DNA of 49,367 nucleotides, taken from NCBI RefSeq assembly GCF_946222835.1, contig NZ_CAMIHD010000014.1, positions 1 through 49,367 on the forward strand. The letters are read 5' to 3'. Every line of letters starts with the position of its first letter. The first letter of the stretch is position 1. The notes below the pieces were generated by a model. It saw only the letters and a program-made list of their open reading frames with translations. It was not told the origin of the DNA and made no database searches. The position numbers were made by a program, and so were the translations under genes. Shown here piece after piece: positions 32,074 through 39,457 of this stretch. Origin of the DNA: an uncultured Corynebacterium sp. GTDB taxonomy: Bacteria; Actinomycetota; Actinomycetes; Mycobacteriales; Mycobacteriaceae.

Positions 32074-33225
32074 TCCATAGGCGGTGCGGGCACGATCGGC
32101 ATCGATCCATTCCGGAGGTTGAACGTCCAAAGTTGCCTCTGTAGCTGCGGGCGTAGGCTCAGGCAGATGCAGCTCCGGCGCATCGAGGAGGACGAGGCCG
32201 ACGCGGCCGTCGGAAAGCGTAGTGCCAGCCAGCGTCCAGATGCCGAGGATGGGCAAGGCTAAGTGGGGCAGTTGCTGCCTGCGCGCTAGCTGGAGGGGAA
32301 GGTGCGGGCGAACCAGCTCGGGAACGACCTCGTTCATGCCAAAGCGGGCCAGGCTACCTGCCCACTTGGCGGCCGCGGAGTTCTTGAGCGAGGGATCGGC
32401 CCAAGCCCATGTGAATTCTTCCGCCGATATGGTGGCTATAAGCACTGCTCTCGCCACAAATTGTCCATCGCGATAGGACACGGTAGCGGTGGCTTTGTCT
32501 ATGTCGAGTTCTATTGTGGCAGCGGGGAAACGGCCCTGAAAATATAGTTGGCTCTCCACGCCTAGATAAAAGGCATCCTCGAGGATGCTAGTGGCGCTAA
32601 AACCAGGGGTGATGCTGGAAATCTTGTGCACGCCGGGGTCGGCTTGTTCAAAGCGCACCGTGGTGCCATCGGAAAAGTGCACGTAGGGCTCTTCCTCGGT
32701 GGAGTCTATGTCTAAGTAACGAGCAAGGGCGAAAGCAGGCCCCTTTTCATCCTCGTCCGCTCTGCTGTGCCGCAGGCCGTGCAGCAGGGCCTGGCGAAAC
32801 TCCAGGCGAGGGTGAAAATCTACCGCAACGATAGCCACGTGCTCACCCTGCTGGGCGCGAAGTATCGGCATATTGCCCACGATGAGGGAAGCTAAAGCAA
32901 TCATGCTTTCAGGGTCTCTCGTCATCGAGATACTCTGTGGCAATTCAGCACAATTCCCGGTGGCCGTGGTGGTCCAGTGCCAGGTGTCGGCAGAAATGAC
33001 GGCTAGCCGCACGCCACGGAAATCAGAAACCTGCTGCGTGGAACTTATCCTCGCCTCCACTAGCTGATCGGCGACAAAATCGCCTTTACCGTCCGTGGAG
33101 GGGCCGAGGAAATTAAATTCCACGTCGGTCGCCTTCCCAATGTGGTCTTGAAATGCGGCATTAACGCCCGCCTGAATGAAGCGAGCGTTATGCGCGGTGC
33201 TCGATATAGGGGCATTCTTATCCAT
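32050..33225 (-). CDS. Unknown protein, possibly DUF6882-like with internal duplication
   Basis: The 391-residue soluble protein has no signal peptide or membrane helix. Two halves share a pattern: VRLAVISADTWHWTTTATGN near residue 75 and AVLIATISAEEFTWAWADPSL near 270, each followed by an Ala/Leu-rich helix. This suggests an internal duplication of a domain like DUF6882, known mainly from actinobacteria. That name is from memory and uncertain. Function unknown. It is the third gene in a minus-strand row after MMPL and TetR, with 42 nt before it, so it may have its own promoter. Confidence 0.7.
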   Translation of the reverse strand: MDKNAPISSTAHNARFIQAGVNAAFQDHIGKATDVEFNFLGPSTDGKGDFVADQLVEARISSTQQVSDFRGVRLAVISADTWHWTTTATGNCAELPQSISMTRDPESMIALASLIVGNMPILRAQQGEHVAIVAVDFHPRLEFRQALLHGLRHSRADEDEKGPAFALARYLDIDSTEEEPYVHFSDGTTVRFEQADPGVHKISSITPGFSATSILEDAFYLGVESQLYFQGRFPAATIELDIDKATATVSYRDGQFVARAVLIATISAEEFTWAWADPSLKNSAAAKWAGSLARFGMNEVVPELVRPHLPLQLARRQQLPHLALPILGIWTLAGTTLSDGRVGLVLLDAPELHLPEPTPAATEATLDVQPPEWIDADRARTAYGSFRGVDV

Positions 33226-33267
33226 AACTACTGCCGAGCATACGGATTAAAGCGCCCATTAGGCTAG

Positions 33268-33867
33268 CTAGTCGATGGCGCGCACGATAGCAAAGGCTGT
33301 ACGCACTATCTCATGCTTGGCGTGAGCACTCAGTGATTCTTCGGCCTGGGAGCGCCGGTGGATTTCTTTCATGCTCACTGCAGCGGCGCCCGCACAGGCC
33401 TGGAGGATGACCGCGACCTCAAAGCGCGATTTATCCGGAACGCGTTGGTGGAAAGCTTCCAAAACTTGCTCGGATACGACCTGGAATTGTTGGCGCTCTT
33501 CTGTGGTATGGCTCAAGTTTTCTAAAGCCTCGCCGATAGTGAAAAGAGAGGTGATGGAATGTAACTCTTTTCCTTCATTTTCGGTGGCATCGAGCGTTAC
33601 CTGTTCGAAGAATTCAGAAATGGATGAGTTAGGGAAGACGGTGGGCACTTCCTTAGAAAACTCGGCAAGCACATTGGTGCCAAAGGACAGTAGCGCATCA
33701 GAAACCGAGGAGAAGTAGTTGTGGAAAGTGCGCGGGGAAACCCCGACGGCGGCAGTTATGCCTGAAACCGTGGCAGCTTCAGCGCCACCCTCGAGGACGA
33801 GGCGCGCTGCCGCATCGGCCATGGCCTGACGAGTAGCTCGCTTCTTTTCTTCGCGCAGACTAGTCAC
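33268..33867 (-). CDS. TetR family transcriptional regulator
   Basis: The 199-residue protein has an N-terminal TetR HTH (ATRQAMADAAARLVLEGG then ATVSGITAAVGVSPRTFHNYF) and a helical ligand domain. Its ATG overlaps the end of the MMPL gene by 8 nt, so it is cotranscribed and most likely represses that operon. The candidate operator is the TTGCA-N7-TGCAA palindrome at 36335-36351, which covers the operon's probable -10. Confidence 0.92.
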   Translation of the reverse strand: MTSLREEKKRATRQAMADAAARLVLEGGAEAATVSGITAAVGVSPRTFHNYFSSVSDALLSFGTNVLAEFSKEVPTVFPNSSISEFFEQVTLDATENEGKELHSITSLFTIGEALENLSHTTEERQQFQVVSEQVLEAFHQRVPDKSRFEVAVILQACAGAAAVSMKEIHRRSQAEESLSAHAKHEIVRTAFAIVRAID

Positions 33868-36238
33868 GGTGTGTTTCGCCTACCTTTTCTCGTTGGGTGC
33901 GCAAGAGCTCTTCGCGCTCAGAGTGCAAAGCCTCTCCCTCGATATCCATGTTTGGGGTGATCTTATCCAACCAATGTGGGAACCACCATGCCTTCTTATC
34001 CAGCACGAACATGGTGGCTGGGATGATCATCATGCGGACAACGAAGGCGTCGATAAGCACGCCAGCAGCCAGGGCAAAGCCCATGGTCTTAATAAACGGC
34101 TCATCCATCAAAATGAAGGCGGCGAAGACCGAAATCATAATCAGGGCCGCAGCGGTTACCACGCGGGCGCCATGCTTAAAGCCATTGGAGGTAGCGTTGC
34201 CAGCCGTCTTGCCATTGACAAATCCCTCGCGCATGCGGGTGACCAAGAAAACCTGATAGTCCATGGCCAGGCCGAAGGTAAGGCCGATGAGCATGATGGG
34301 CAGGAAGGAAAGAAGCGGCTGCGGGTCATCGATGATGCCGAACATACCCTCCTGCCAAATGGCTACGGTGATGCCGAAGGTGGCAGCCATGGAGAGCGCG
34401 AAGCCGGCTGCAGCGATAAGCGGCACCCAGATGGAGCGGAAGACCAGCATCAAGACGATGAAGGCCAAGCCCAGCACGATGGCTACATAAGGAATGAGTA
34501 CGTTATTGAGGCGCTCAGAAATGTCATCGAAGATGGGGGTGATGCCGGTGATGCCGTAGGAGCCGCCGGTCTTTTCAAACTCACCCTGGTAATCGCGTAG
34601 GTGGTTGAGGGTCTCGGTGGTTTCTTCATCGGTGGCGCCGGTGGTTGGCGTGATCATGATCTGTGCAGCATCACCGTTGTCAGTGGTTTGCACGATCTGG
34701 GCGTTTTCTACACCCGAAGTGCCATTGAATTCCTGCAGCAGGTCCTGGAACGCCGGCATGCGGTCCTGTTCGGGAACGTCGGCCACATCAACGAACGCGA
34801 TCATCGGCGCATTGCGGCCTGGGCCAAAGGCATCTGCCGTAATCTCATAGGCCTCGCGCTGCGGGGTACCCGGCTTCGCGGTGCCATCGGTGGGCATGGC
34901 CAAGCGCAGCTGGGTGAATGGTACAGCTAGGATGCCCAGCAAGACGACGCCAGCGATAAGATGCAGCCACGGATGGGCGCGCACACGGCGCACCCAACGC
35001 AGACCCATGGTGGGCTTTTCGTCCTCTGGGTCCGGTACCTTGGGGCCGGGGACGCGGCCGGCAAAAATCTTGGTGCCCAAAAGTCCCAGGAGGGCAGGGA
35101 TAAAGGTATTGGCAACGAGCACTGCGATGATGACCGTTGCTGCCGCGGCGATCGCCATGGTGCCCAGGAACGGAATGCCGATGATGGTCAATGCAGCCAG
35201 TGCGATGACCACGGTGGTGCCGGCGAAGACGACGGAACCGCCCGCGGTACCCAGCGCCATGCCCATGGCGTGAGCACGGGTGGCCTTATCCATCTTCTTG
35301 AGCTCTGCGGCTAGTTCCTTAGGAGAGAGATCATTGAGGCCAGAAGAGGTAATGAGCTCATTGCGGAAACGGTTAACAATAAATAGTGCGTAATCGATGC
35401 CGACCGCCAGGCCGATCATGGAGGCCAAGGTCGGGGTCATATCGGAAATGGTATCCGTGAATACGGTGGATACCTGCACGCCAAGGATGCCGATGCCCAC
35501 ACCAATGATGGCGGAAATAAGCGGCATGCCGGCGGCGACGAAGGAGCCGAAGGTAATCAGCAGCACGATTGCGGCAACGATAAGGCCGATAATTTCGGCG
35601 CTGCCACCCATCTCTTGGCCAGCAGCACTAAAGGCATTGCCCTGGTACTTGACCGTGAGCTCGCCCTCGTCGTACTTGTTCAACACATCCGTTACCGCAG
35701 TCATATCCTCTTCCGGGATAGACATGACATCGTCGGAGTTGAAGGTAATTGAGACGGTACCGGTAGCTTTATCCTCGCTGAGAGGGGAGAGCTGTTGCAG
35801 GTTCTTCTTCACCTGCTCCTCCGGCATGTGCTGGGCCTTCATTTTTTCGCCCATTTGCTTTTCCATGCCAGCGGCGGCCATAACCGGGCTGACCAGTTTG
35901 TCTTGGTCCTTGAGCGCACCAGTGTCCTTGAGGTCACCGAGGAGGTTATCCACCTCGCCGGCCACCTGCTTATCGGTGAGGTCTTTGCCCTCCGGTGCTT
36001 GGATAACCACTGTGCCCTCGGGAGCGCTCATGGCATCGGTGTCTTGGCCAAAGCGTTCCATCATCTTGTCTTGGGTGGTGGTCGAGTCCATCTCCGGCAT
36101 GGAGAAGTTGGGGTTCGGTGACTTGGCAAAACCGGCGGTTAGACCCACCATGGCCACCAAGACGATAAGCCAGAAGGCTAGGAAGGGCCATACCTTGCGG
36201 TATGACCAACTTCCTAGTCGGTAGAGAAATTCAGACAT
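33860..36238 (-). CDS. MMPL/RND family transporter
   Basis: The 792-residue protein has the MMPL plan: TM1, a large extracellular loop (about 40-200), TM2-6, a cytoplasmic stretch, TM7, a second loop (about 455-570), and TM8-12. The proton-relay motifs GLAVGIDYALFIVNRFR and GLAMDYQVFLVTRMREG are both present. MMPL proteins export lipids or drugs. Pairing with a TetR regulator suggests an inducible exporter rather than the constitutive trehalose-mycolate flippase, but that is inference. The C-terminal tail is short and charged. It is first in the operon. Confidence 0.9.
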   Translation of the reverse strand: MSEFLYRLGSWSYRKVWPFLAFWLIVLVAMVGLTAGFAKSPNPNFSMPEMDSTTTQDKMMERFGQDTDAMSAPEGTVVIQAPEGKDLTDKQVAGEVDNLLGDLKDTGALKDQDKLVSPVMAAAGMEKQMGEKMKAQHMPEEQVKKNLQQLSPLSEDKATGTVSITFNSDDVMSIPEEDMTAVTDVLNKYDEGELTVKYQGNAFSAAGQEMGGSAEIIGLIVAAIVLLITFGSFVAAGMPLISAIIGVGIGILGVQVSTVFTDTISDMTPTLASMIGLAVGIDYALFIVNRFRNELITSSGLNDLSPKELAAELKKMDKATRAHAMGMALGTAGGSVVFAGTTVVIALAALTIIGIPFLGTMAIAAAATVIIAVLVANTFIPALLGLLGTKIFAGRVPGPKVPDPEDEKPTMGLRWVRRVRAHPWLHLIAGVVLLGILAVPFTQLRLAMPTDGTAKPGTPQREAYEITADAFGPGRNAPMIAFVDVADVPEQDRMPAFQDLLQEFNGTSGVENAQIVQTTDNGDAAQIMITPTTGATDEETTETLNHLRDYQGEFEKTGGSYGITGITPIFDDISERLNNVLIPYVAIVLGLAFIVLMLVFRSIWVPLIAAAGFALSMAATFGITVAIWQEGMFGIIDDPQPLLSFLPIMLIGLTFGLAMDYQVFLVTRMREGFVNGKTAGNATSNGFKHGARVVTAAALIMISVFAAFILMDEPFIKTMGFALAAGVLIDAFVVRMMIIPATMFVLDKKAWWFPHWLDKITPNMDIEGEALHSEREELLRTQREKVGETHRD

Positions 36239-36334
36239 ATGCGTGCTTTCTAGTCGAGTGAACGGGCAATGTTATGCGCGCGGATAAGCGCGGATATGCG
36301 ATCCGCGAGCAAAGGTTGCATTTCATAAGAAACA

Positions 36335-36351
36335 TTGCACAGTCTATGCAA
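36335..36351. promoter_or_regulatory. Candidate TetR operator over MMPL-TetR promoter
   Basis: TTGCA-N7-TGCAA is a perfect inverted repeat. On the minus strand its spacer holds TAGACT (36346-36341), the probable -10, with TTGCGC 18 nt further upstream as -35. Binding here would block the promoter, the usual way TetR regulators control their own operon. The 231-nt gap 36239-36469 otherwise carries only the promoter of the next gene. Confidence 0.5.
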
Positions 36352-36456
36352 AATTACCGAGTGTGCGCAAAGGTACGTGTGGTGCATCAAAAATTGACGC
36401 TATAGAGAGATAAAACATTCAATCTCTGCAGCGTCGGAGATTTTGGCGTGGAGCGG

Positions 36457-36462
36457 TAGACT
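36457..36462 (+). promoter_or_regulatory. -10 TAGACT, leaderless promoter of membrane protein gene
   Basis: TAGACT is followed by 7 nt and ATG at 36470. It excludes the in-frame ATG at 36443. Confidence 0.55.
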
Positions 36463-36469
36463 ATCCGGC

Positions 36470-37123
36470 ATGCTCCATGCCGTTAGTTTCGCCCTTTTGG
36501 ATTCCGTTAATGCCTTGCTTATTGGCATCCTGGTGGCCATCGGCATTATTCTGCCCCGCGGTAAGTACCGGCACATCGCCGCATTGGTGGTGGTAGGAGA
36601 TTGGGTCGGGGTGCTCGTCGCAGCGGCCGTGGTTATGTTTTTGCTGCTTGGGGTAAAAGATCAAATTGAGGCCATTTTGAGCTCGCCCATTGCCGGCTGG
36701 GTGCTGGTCGCAGTCGGCATCGCCGTGGCTATCGGCTCGTGGCGCTCCAAAGGGCAACCCAATGCCTTGGTCAACCGGCTACTAGAGCCGCTCCGCACGC
36801 CGTCGCTGATTACGGCACTCATCGGCTTTGTGATGGGTGTGGTGCAATCACTGACCTCGGTGCCTTTTTATTACGGGCTCATGCACTTGGCCACAGAAGA
36901 TATCTCTCCAGCAGCGCAATATGGGGGCCTAGTGTGGTATGCCAGCCTAGCCCTATCCTTGCCTACCATCTGTGGCCTATTTATCGCTGTGGTGCGCGCA
37001 CATCCCGAGTCGGCGGCGGGCAGGCTTTTTGCCGCTGCCCGTGCCAATAGCGCCCAAGTGGCTCTCTTTGGCGGTTACCTCGTGGCAGTCTTTCTCATCC
37101 TCATGGGCGCATTGTCGCTCTAA
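36470..37123 (+). CDS. Polytopic membrane protein, function unknown
   Basis: The 217-residue product has six hydrophobic segments (about 8-28, 37-60, 73-93, 115-135, 148-170, 195-215) with short loops. LLDSVNALLIGILVAIG near the N-terminus and a mid-protein SLTSVPFYYGL recall LysE/GAP/CadD-type small exporters, but no diagnostic motif settles it. It starts at 36470 by its promoter. Its TAA overlaps the stop of the convergent gamma-carbonic anhydrase gene. Confidence 0.75.
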   Translation: MLHAVSFALLDSVNALLIGILVAIGIILPRGKYRHIAALVVVGDWVGVLVAAAVVMFLLLGVKDQIEAILSSPIAGWVLVAVGIAVAIGSWRSKGQPNALVNRLLEPLRTPSLITALIGFVMGVVQSLTSVPFYYGLMHLATEDISPAAQYGGLVWYASLALSLPTICGLFIAVVRAHPESAAGRLFAAARANSAQVALFGGYLVAVFLILMGALSL

Positions 37124-37659
37124 TCAAAGAGGACTTCATCCAGGCTTAATGCCTCACTAGATTGGCGCTGGGCGCACTCCACGTAGCGCGCCGCGTGTGG
37201 GATGAAGGCTTCCGATTCTTCTGCGCTGAGTTCGCGGCGGACCTTGGCCGGCACGCCGGCGGCGAGGCTGCGGGGCGGGATTTCTGTGCCCTCCAGTACC
37301 ACGGCACCGGCGGCGATAAGCGAGCCCGCACCTATAGTGCAGCGCGAAAGTAATGAGGAGGACATGCCCACTAAAGAACCTGACTCCACGTGTGCGGCGT
37401 GGACCATTGCCATGTGCCCCACCGTGACATCATCTTCCAGTATGCAGGGGGTATCTTCTTCCACGTGGAAGGCACAATTGTCCTGAATATTGCATCGCGC
37501 GCCAACCCGAATTTCCCCTACATCGCCGCGCAGCACGCTGCCATAAAATACGGAGGAGTCCGGGCCGATTTCAACGTCTCCAATGATGGTGGCATTAGGG
37601 GCAATCCACGCGCTGCGATGGATGCGTGGCTTCTTTCCAGCAAAGGGGAAAAGGAGCAT
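37120..37659 (-). CDS. Gamma-carbonic anhydrase family protein
   Basis: The 179-residue protein is a left-handed beta-helix: hexapeptide repeats run from ATIIGDVEIGPDSSVFYGSVLRGD to IGAGSLIAAGAVVLEG, then APAKVRREL-type closure. Metal His are seen in NCAFHVEED and VGHMAMVHAAHVE. Family members (PaaY, YrdA, CaiE-like) bind zinc or iron; many have weak or no anhydrase activity. GAAAGGAA lies 7 nt before ATG, and the upstream gene ends 20 nt earlier, so it is distal in a minus-strand operon. Confidence 0.9.
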   Translation of the reverse strand: MLLFPFAGKKPRIHRSAWIAPNATIIGDVEIGPDSSVFYGSVLRGDVGEIRVGARCNIQDNCAFHVEEDTPCILEDDVTVGHMAMVHAAHVESGSLVGMSSSLLSRCTIGAGSLIAAGAVVLEGTEIPPRSLAAGVPAKVRRELSAEESEAFIPHAARYVECAQRQSSEALSLDEVLFD

Positions 37660-37679
37660 GTGCGGATTCCTTTCAAAAG

Positions 37680-38057
37680 TTATTCGACTACTAAAGCCAA
37701 GGCGGGGGAGAGCTCATATTCGCCGGGGTGGGGGAGGTGGTCTAAGAGGGCGTCGGCAAGCGCGGGCGTAAGCGGAATAACCCAGCCGCGCCGGGGATCC
37801 TTGATGGGCAGTGCATCCTTCTTCGCGGCCGGAAAATGAGCCGTTGCGGTGGGAGAAACCAGAGTGGCCGATTCGCGGGAGCGGGCTACCTCGCGCAGAA
37901 CCTCCGCGCCGGGCTGATTGGTGACCACTATGATCAATGAGCCGGCGGTGTGGATTTCCAGCCTTTCCACCTGGACAGTGGGGGCGGCGGAATCGGGGCG
38001 TGCTAAGCGCGGGGACTGCGTGCCGGTGAGCCGAGCAAGTGCATCTTTTAATCCCAT
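37680..38057 (-). CDS. Hypothetical protein, 125 residues
   Basis: A small soluble protein (MGLKDALARLTG start) with no signal peptide, helix-membrane segment or motif I recognise. The central VQVERLEIHTAGSLIIVVTNQPG looks like beta strands, and the end is Pro/Leu-rich. It is probably real: it has a TAGGCT -10 8 nt before the ATG, sits 20 nt before the carbonic anhydrase gene, and is tightly packed. Function unknown. Confidence 0.7.
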   Translation of the reverse strand: MGLKDALARLTGTQSPRLARPDSAAPTVQVERLEIHTAGSLIIVVTNQPGAEVLREVARSRESATLVSPTATAHFPAAKKDALPIKDPRRGWVIPLTPALADALLDHLPHPGEYELSPALALVVE

Positions 38058-38065
38058 AAGTCTCT

Positions 38066-38071
38066 AGCCTA
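38066..38071 (-). promoter_or_regulatory. -10 TAGGCT overlapping the upstream stop codon
   Basis: TAGGCT ends 8 nt before ATG at 38057. Its first three bases are the TAG stop of the upstream gene (38071-38069). Confidence 0.4.
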
Positions 38072-38410
38072 GTAAGCGCGCACGGTAGCGGTGCGGCATC
38101 GCTCTAGATCGAAGTAGGTGCGTTGCCCCGTGGCGGCAACGTGCTCGCGAGCGAGAGATTCGTCTTGGGTAACCGCCGTGGCAAAAAATACTAAAGGGCC
38201 GTCTGGGCGGCGATAGGTACTGAGATAGCGTGCGCCCTCTCGCCTGGCTCGTGCGAGGGCTGTGCGTATCGCGTCCGGAGTGGGCTCATCTGCTTTCAGT
38301 AGCGCCGTTGCGGTAGGGGCGTAGGCAAACCCGGTGCGGGGCTGCTGGCCGGTTTCGACGTCGAAAGTTCCTTCCTCGTCCGCGAGCAGTTGCCGGAAAA
38401 TGCGCTTCAT
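38069..38410 (-). CDS. Hypothetical protein, 113 residues
   Basis: A small soluble protein starting MKRIFRQLLADEEGTF, with an Ala/Arg-rich helix in the middle and no recognised motif or membrane segment. The start at 38410 is set by TACGCT 7 nt upstream; a longer frame to 38488 would run into the patatin gene. It is divergent from the patatin gene, sharing its -10. Function unknown. Confidence 0.7.
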   Translation of the reverse strand: MKRIFRQLLADEEGTFDVETGQQPRTGFAYAPTATALLKADEPTPDAIRTALARARREGARYLSTYRRPDGPLVFFATAVTQDESLAREHVAATGQRTYFDLERCRTATVRAY

Positions 38411-38417
38411 TGGGTCC

Positions 38418-38427
38418 AGCGTAGTAT
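38418..38427. promoter_or_regulatory. Shared bidirectional -10 of hypothetical gene and patatin gene
   Basis: The 10-mer AGCGTAGTAT holds TACGCT on the minus strand (38423-38418) and TAGTAT on the plus strand (38422-38427), overlapping in the central TA. Starts follow after 7 nt (38410, minus) and 8 nt (38436, plus). Confidence 0.55.
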
Positions 38428-38435
38428 GGGGCACC

Positions 38436-39305
38436 ATGATTGACGCCAGCAACACCGCACTCGTTATTGAAGGCGGCGGCATGCGCAATTCCTATACCGC
38501 CGCCTGCATGGTTAAGCTCATCGAAGAAGGCGTGGACTTTGGTTGGGTAGGCGGGGTTTCGGCCGGGGCATCCCACACCGTTAATTATTTATCGCGCGAT
38601 GCTCGGCGTGCGGAAGAGTCGTTTACGGACTTTGCCAAGAATCCCAGCTTTGGCGGCGTGGGGTCGCTGGTGCGTGGAACGGGATATTTCAACGCCGAGT
38701 ACATCTATGAGCGCGCCGCCGACAAAGATCTGCCCTTTGACTGGAGGGCTTACAGCGAGCACCCGGCCGATATGGTGCTGGCGGCAGCACGGGCGGATAC
38801 CGGCGAGTCCGTTTATTGGACGCGCGAGGATGTTCACACCCCGGAGGATCTTTTTGTGCGGGTGCGAGCCTCGTCCACATTGCCACTGATTATGCCGATG
38901 CGCTTTATCGACGGCGCACCATATGTAGATGGCGCATTGGGCTCTTCCGGCGGCATCACCATCGCGCAAGCGGAGGAGGCCGGCTACGAGAAGTTCCTTT
39001 TCATCGGTACTAAGCCGCGTGGGTATGTACGTCCTGAGGTGGCGCGCCCGGCCTTAATCCGCCGTATCTTCCGCAGGTACCCCGCTATTGCCGACGCCCT
39101 GATAGCCCGCCCCGCTATCTACAATGCCGCCAAGGACCGCCTTGTGGAATTGGAACGCCAAGGTAAAGCCCAACTATTTTTCCCCGAGGACATGCAGGTC
39201 GCCTCTACCGAGCGCAATGTGCACAAGCTGAGCGCGAATTATCAGGCGGGCAAAGCCCAGACCTATACGGAGTGGCCGCAGTGGAAGGAATTCCTCCTCG
39301 ACTAG
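38436..39305 (+). CDS. Patatin-like phospholipase (RssA/YjjU type)
   Basis: The 289-residue protein has the patatin set: oxyanion loop VIEGGGMRNSYTAACMV near residue 10, the nucleophile GVSAGAS (Ser near 42), and DGALGSSGGI (Asp near 168) completing the Ser-Asp dyad. This group contains bacterial lipid acyl hydrolases, often of YjjU type. No signal peptide is seen, so it is likely cytosolic or peripheral at the membrane. The start at 38436 is set by TAGTAT 8 nt upstream. Confidence 0.9.
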   Translation: MIDASNTALVIEGGGMRNSYTAACMVKLIEEGVDFGWVGGVSAGASHTVNYLSRDARRAEESFTDFAKNPSFGGVGSLVRGTGYFNAEYIYERAADKDLPFDWRAYSEHPADMVLAAARADTGESVYWTREDVHTPEDLFVRVRASSTLPLIMPMRFIDGAPYVDGALGSSGGITIAQAEEAGYEKFLFIGTKPRGYVRPEVARPALIRRIFRRYPAIADALIARPAIYNAAKDRLVELERQGKAQLFFPEDMQVASTERNVHKLSANYQAGKAQTYTEWPQWKEFLLD

Positions 39306-39406
39306 TTCACTTTGTATAGATGCTGTGAGATGTACCGCTGCTGGGGGTGGTCGGTCAACGGTGAAACTGGTCTAAGCAGTAGCGATGCCGAGTGTGGGCT
39401 TTGAAG

Positions 39407-39430
39407 AAAGTGCCTTTCACGTGGCACTTT
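39407..39430. promoter_or_regulatory. 24-bp palindrome, candidate operator of AspT-like gene
   Basis: AAAGTGCC (39407-39414) and GGCACTTT (39423-39430) are perfect arms with an 8-nt centre. The palindrome covers the expected -35 of the promoter whose -10 is TAAACT at 39444-39449. Confidence 0.5.
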
Positions 39431-39443
39431 GTTGGAAAATGCC

Positions 39444-39449
39444 TAAACT
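39444..39449 (+). promoter_or_regulatory. -10 TAAACT, leaderless promoter of AspT-like gene
   Basis: TAAACT is followed by 8 nt and GTG at 39458. It supports the GTG start over an upstream in-frame start at 39392. Confidence 0.5.
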
Positions 39450-39457
39450 ATTCCAGC

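Noticed and set aside
33869..36224. Plus-strand frames of 119-275 codons inside the MMPL gene
   Set aside because: Antisense shadows of a high-GC membrane protein gene, without initiation signals.
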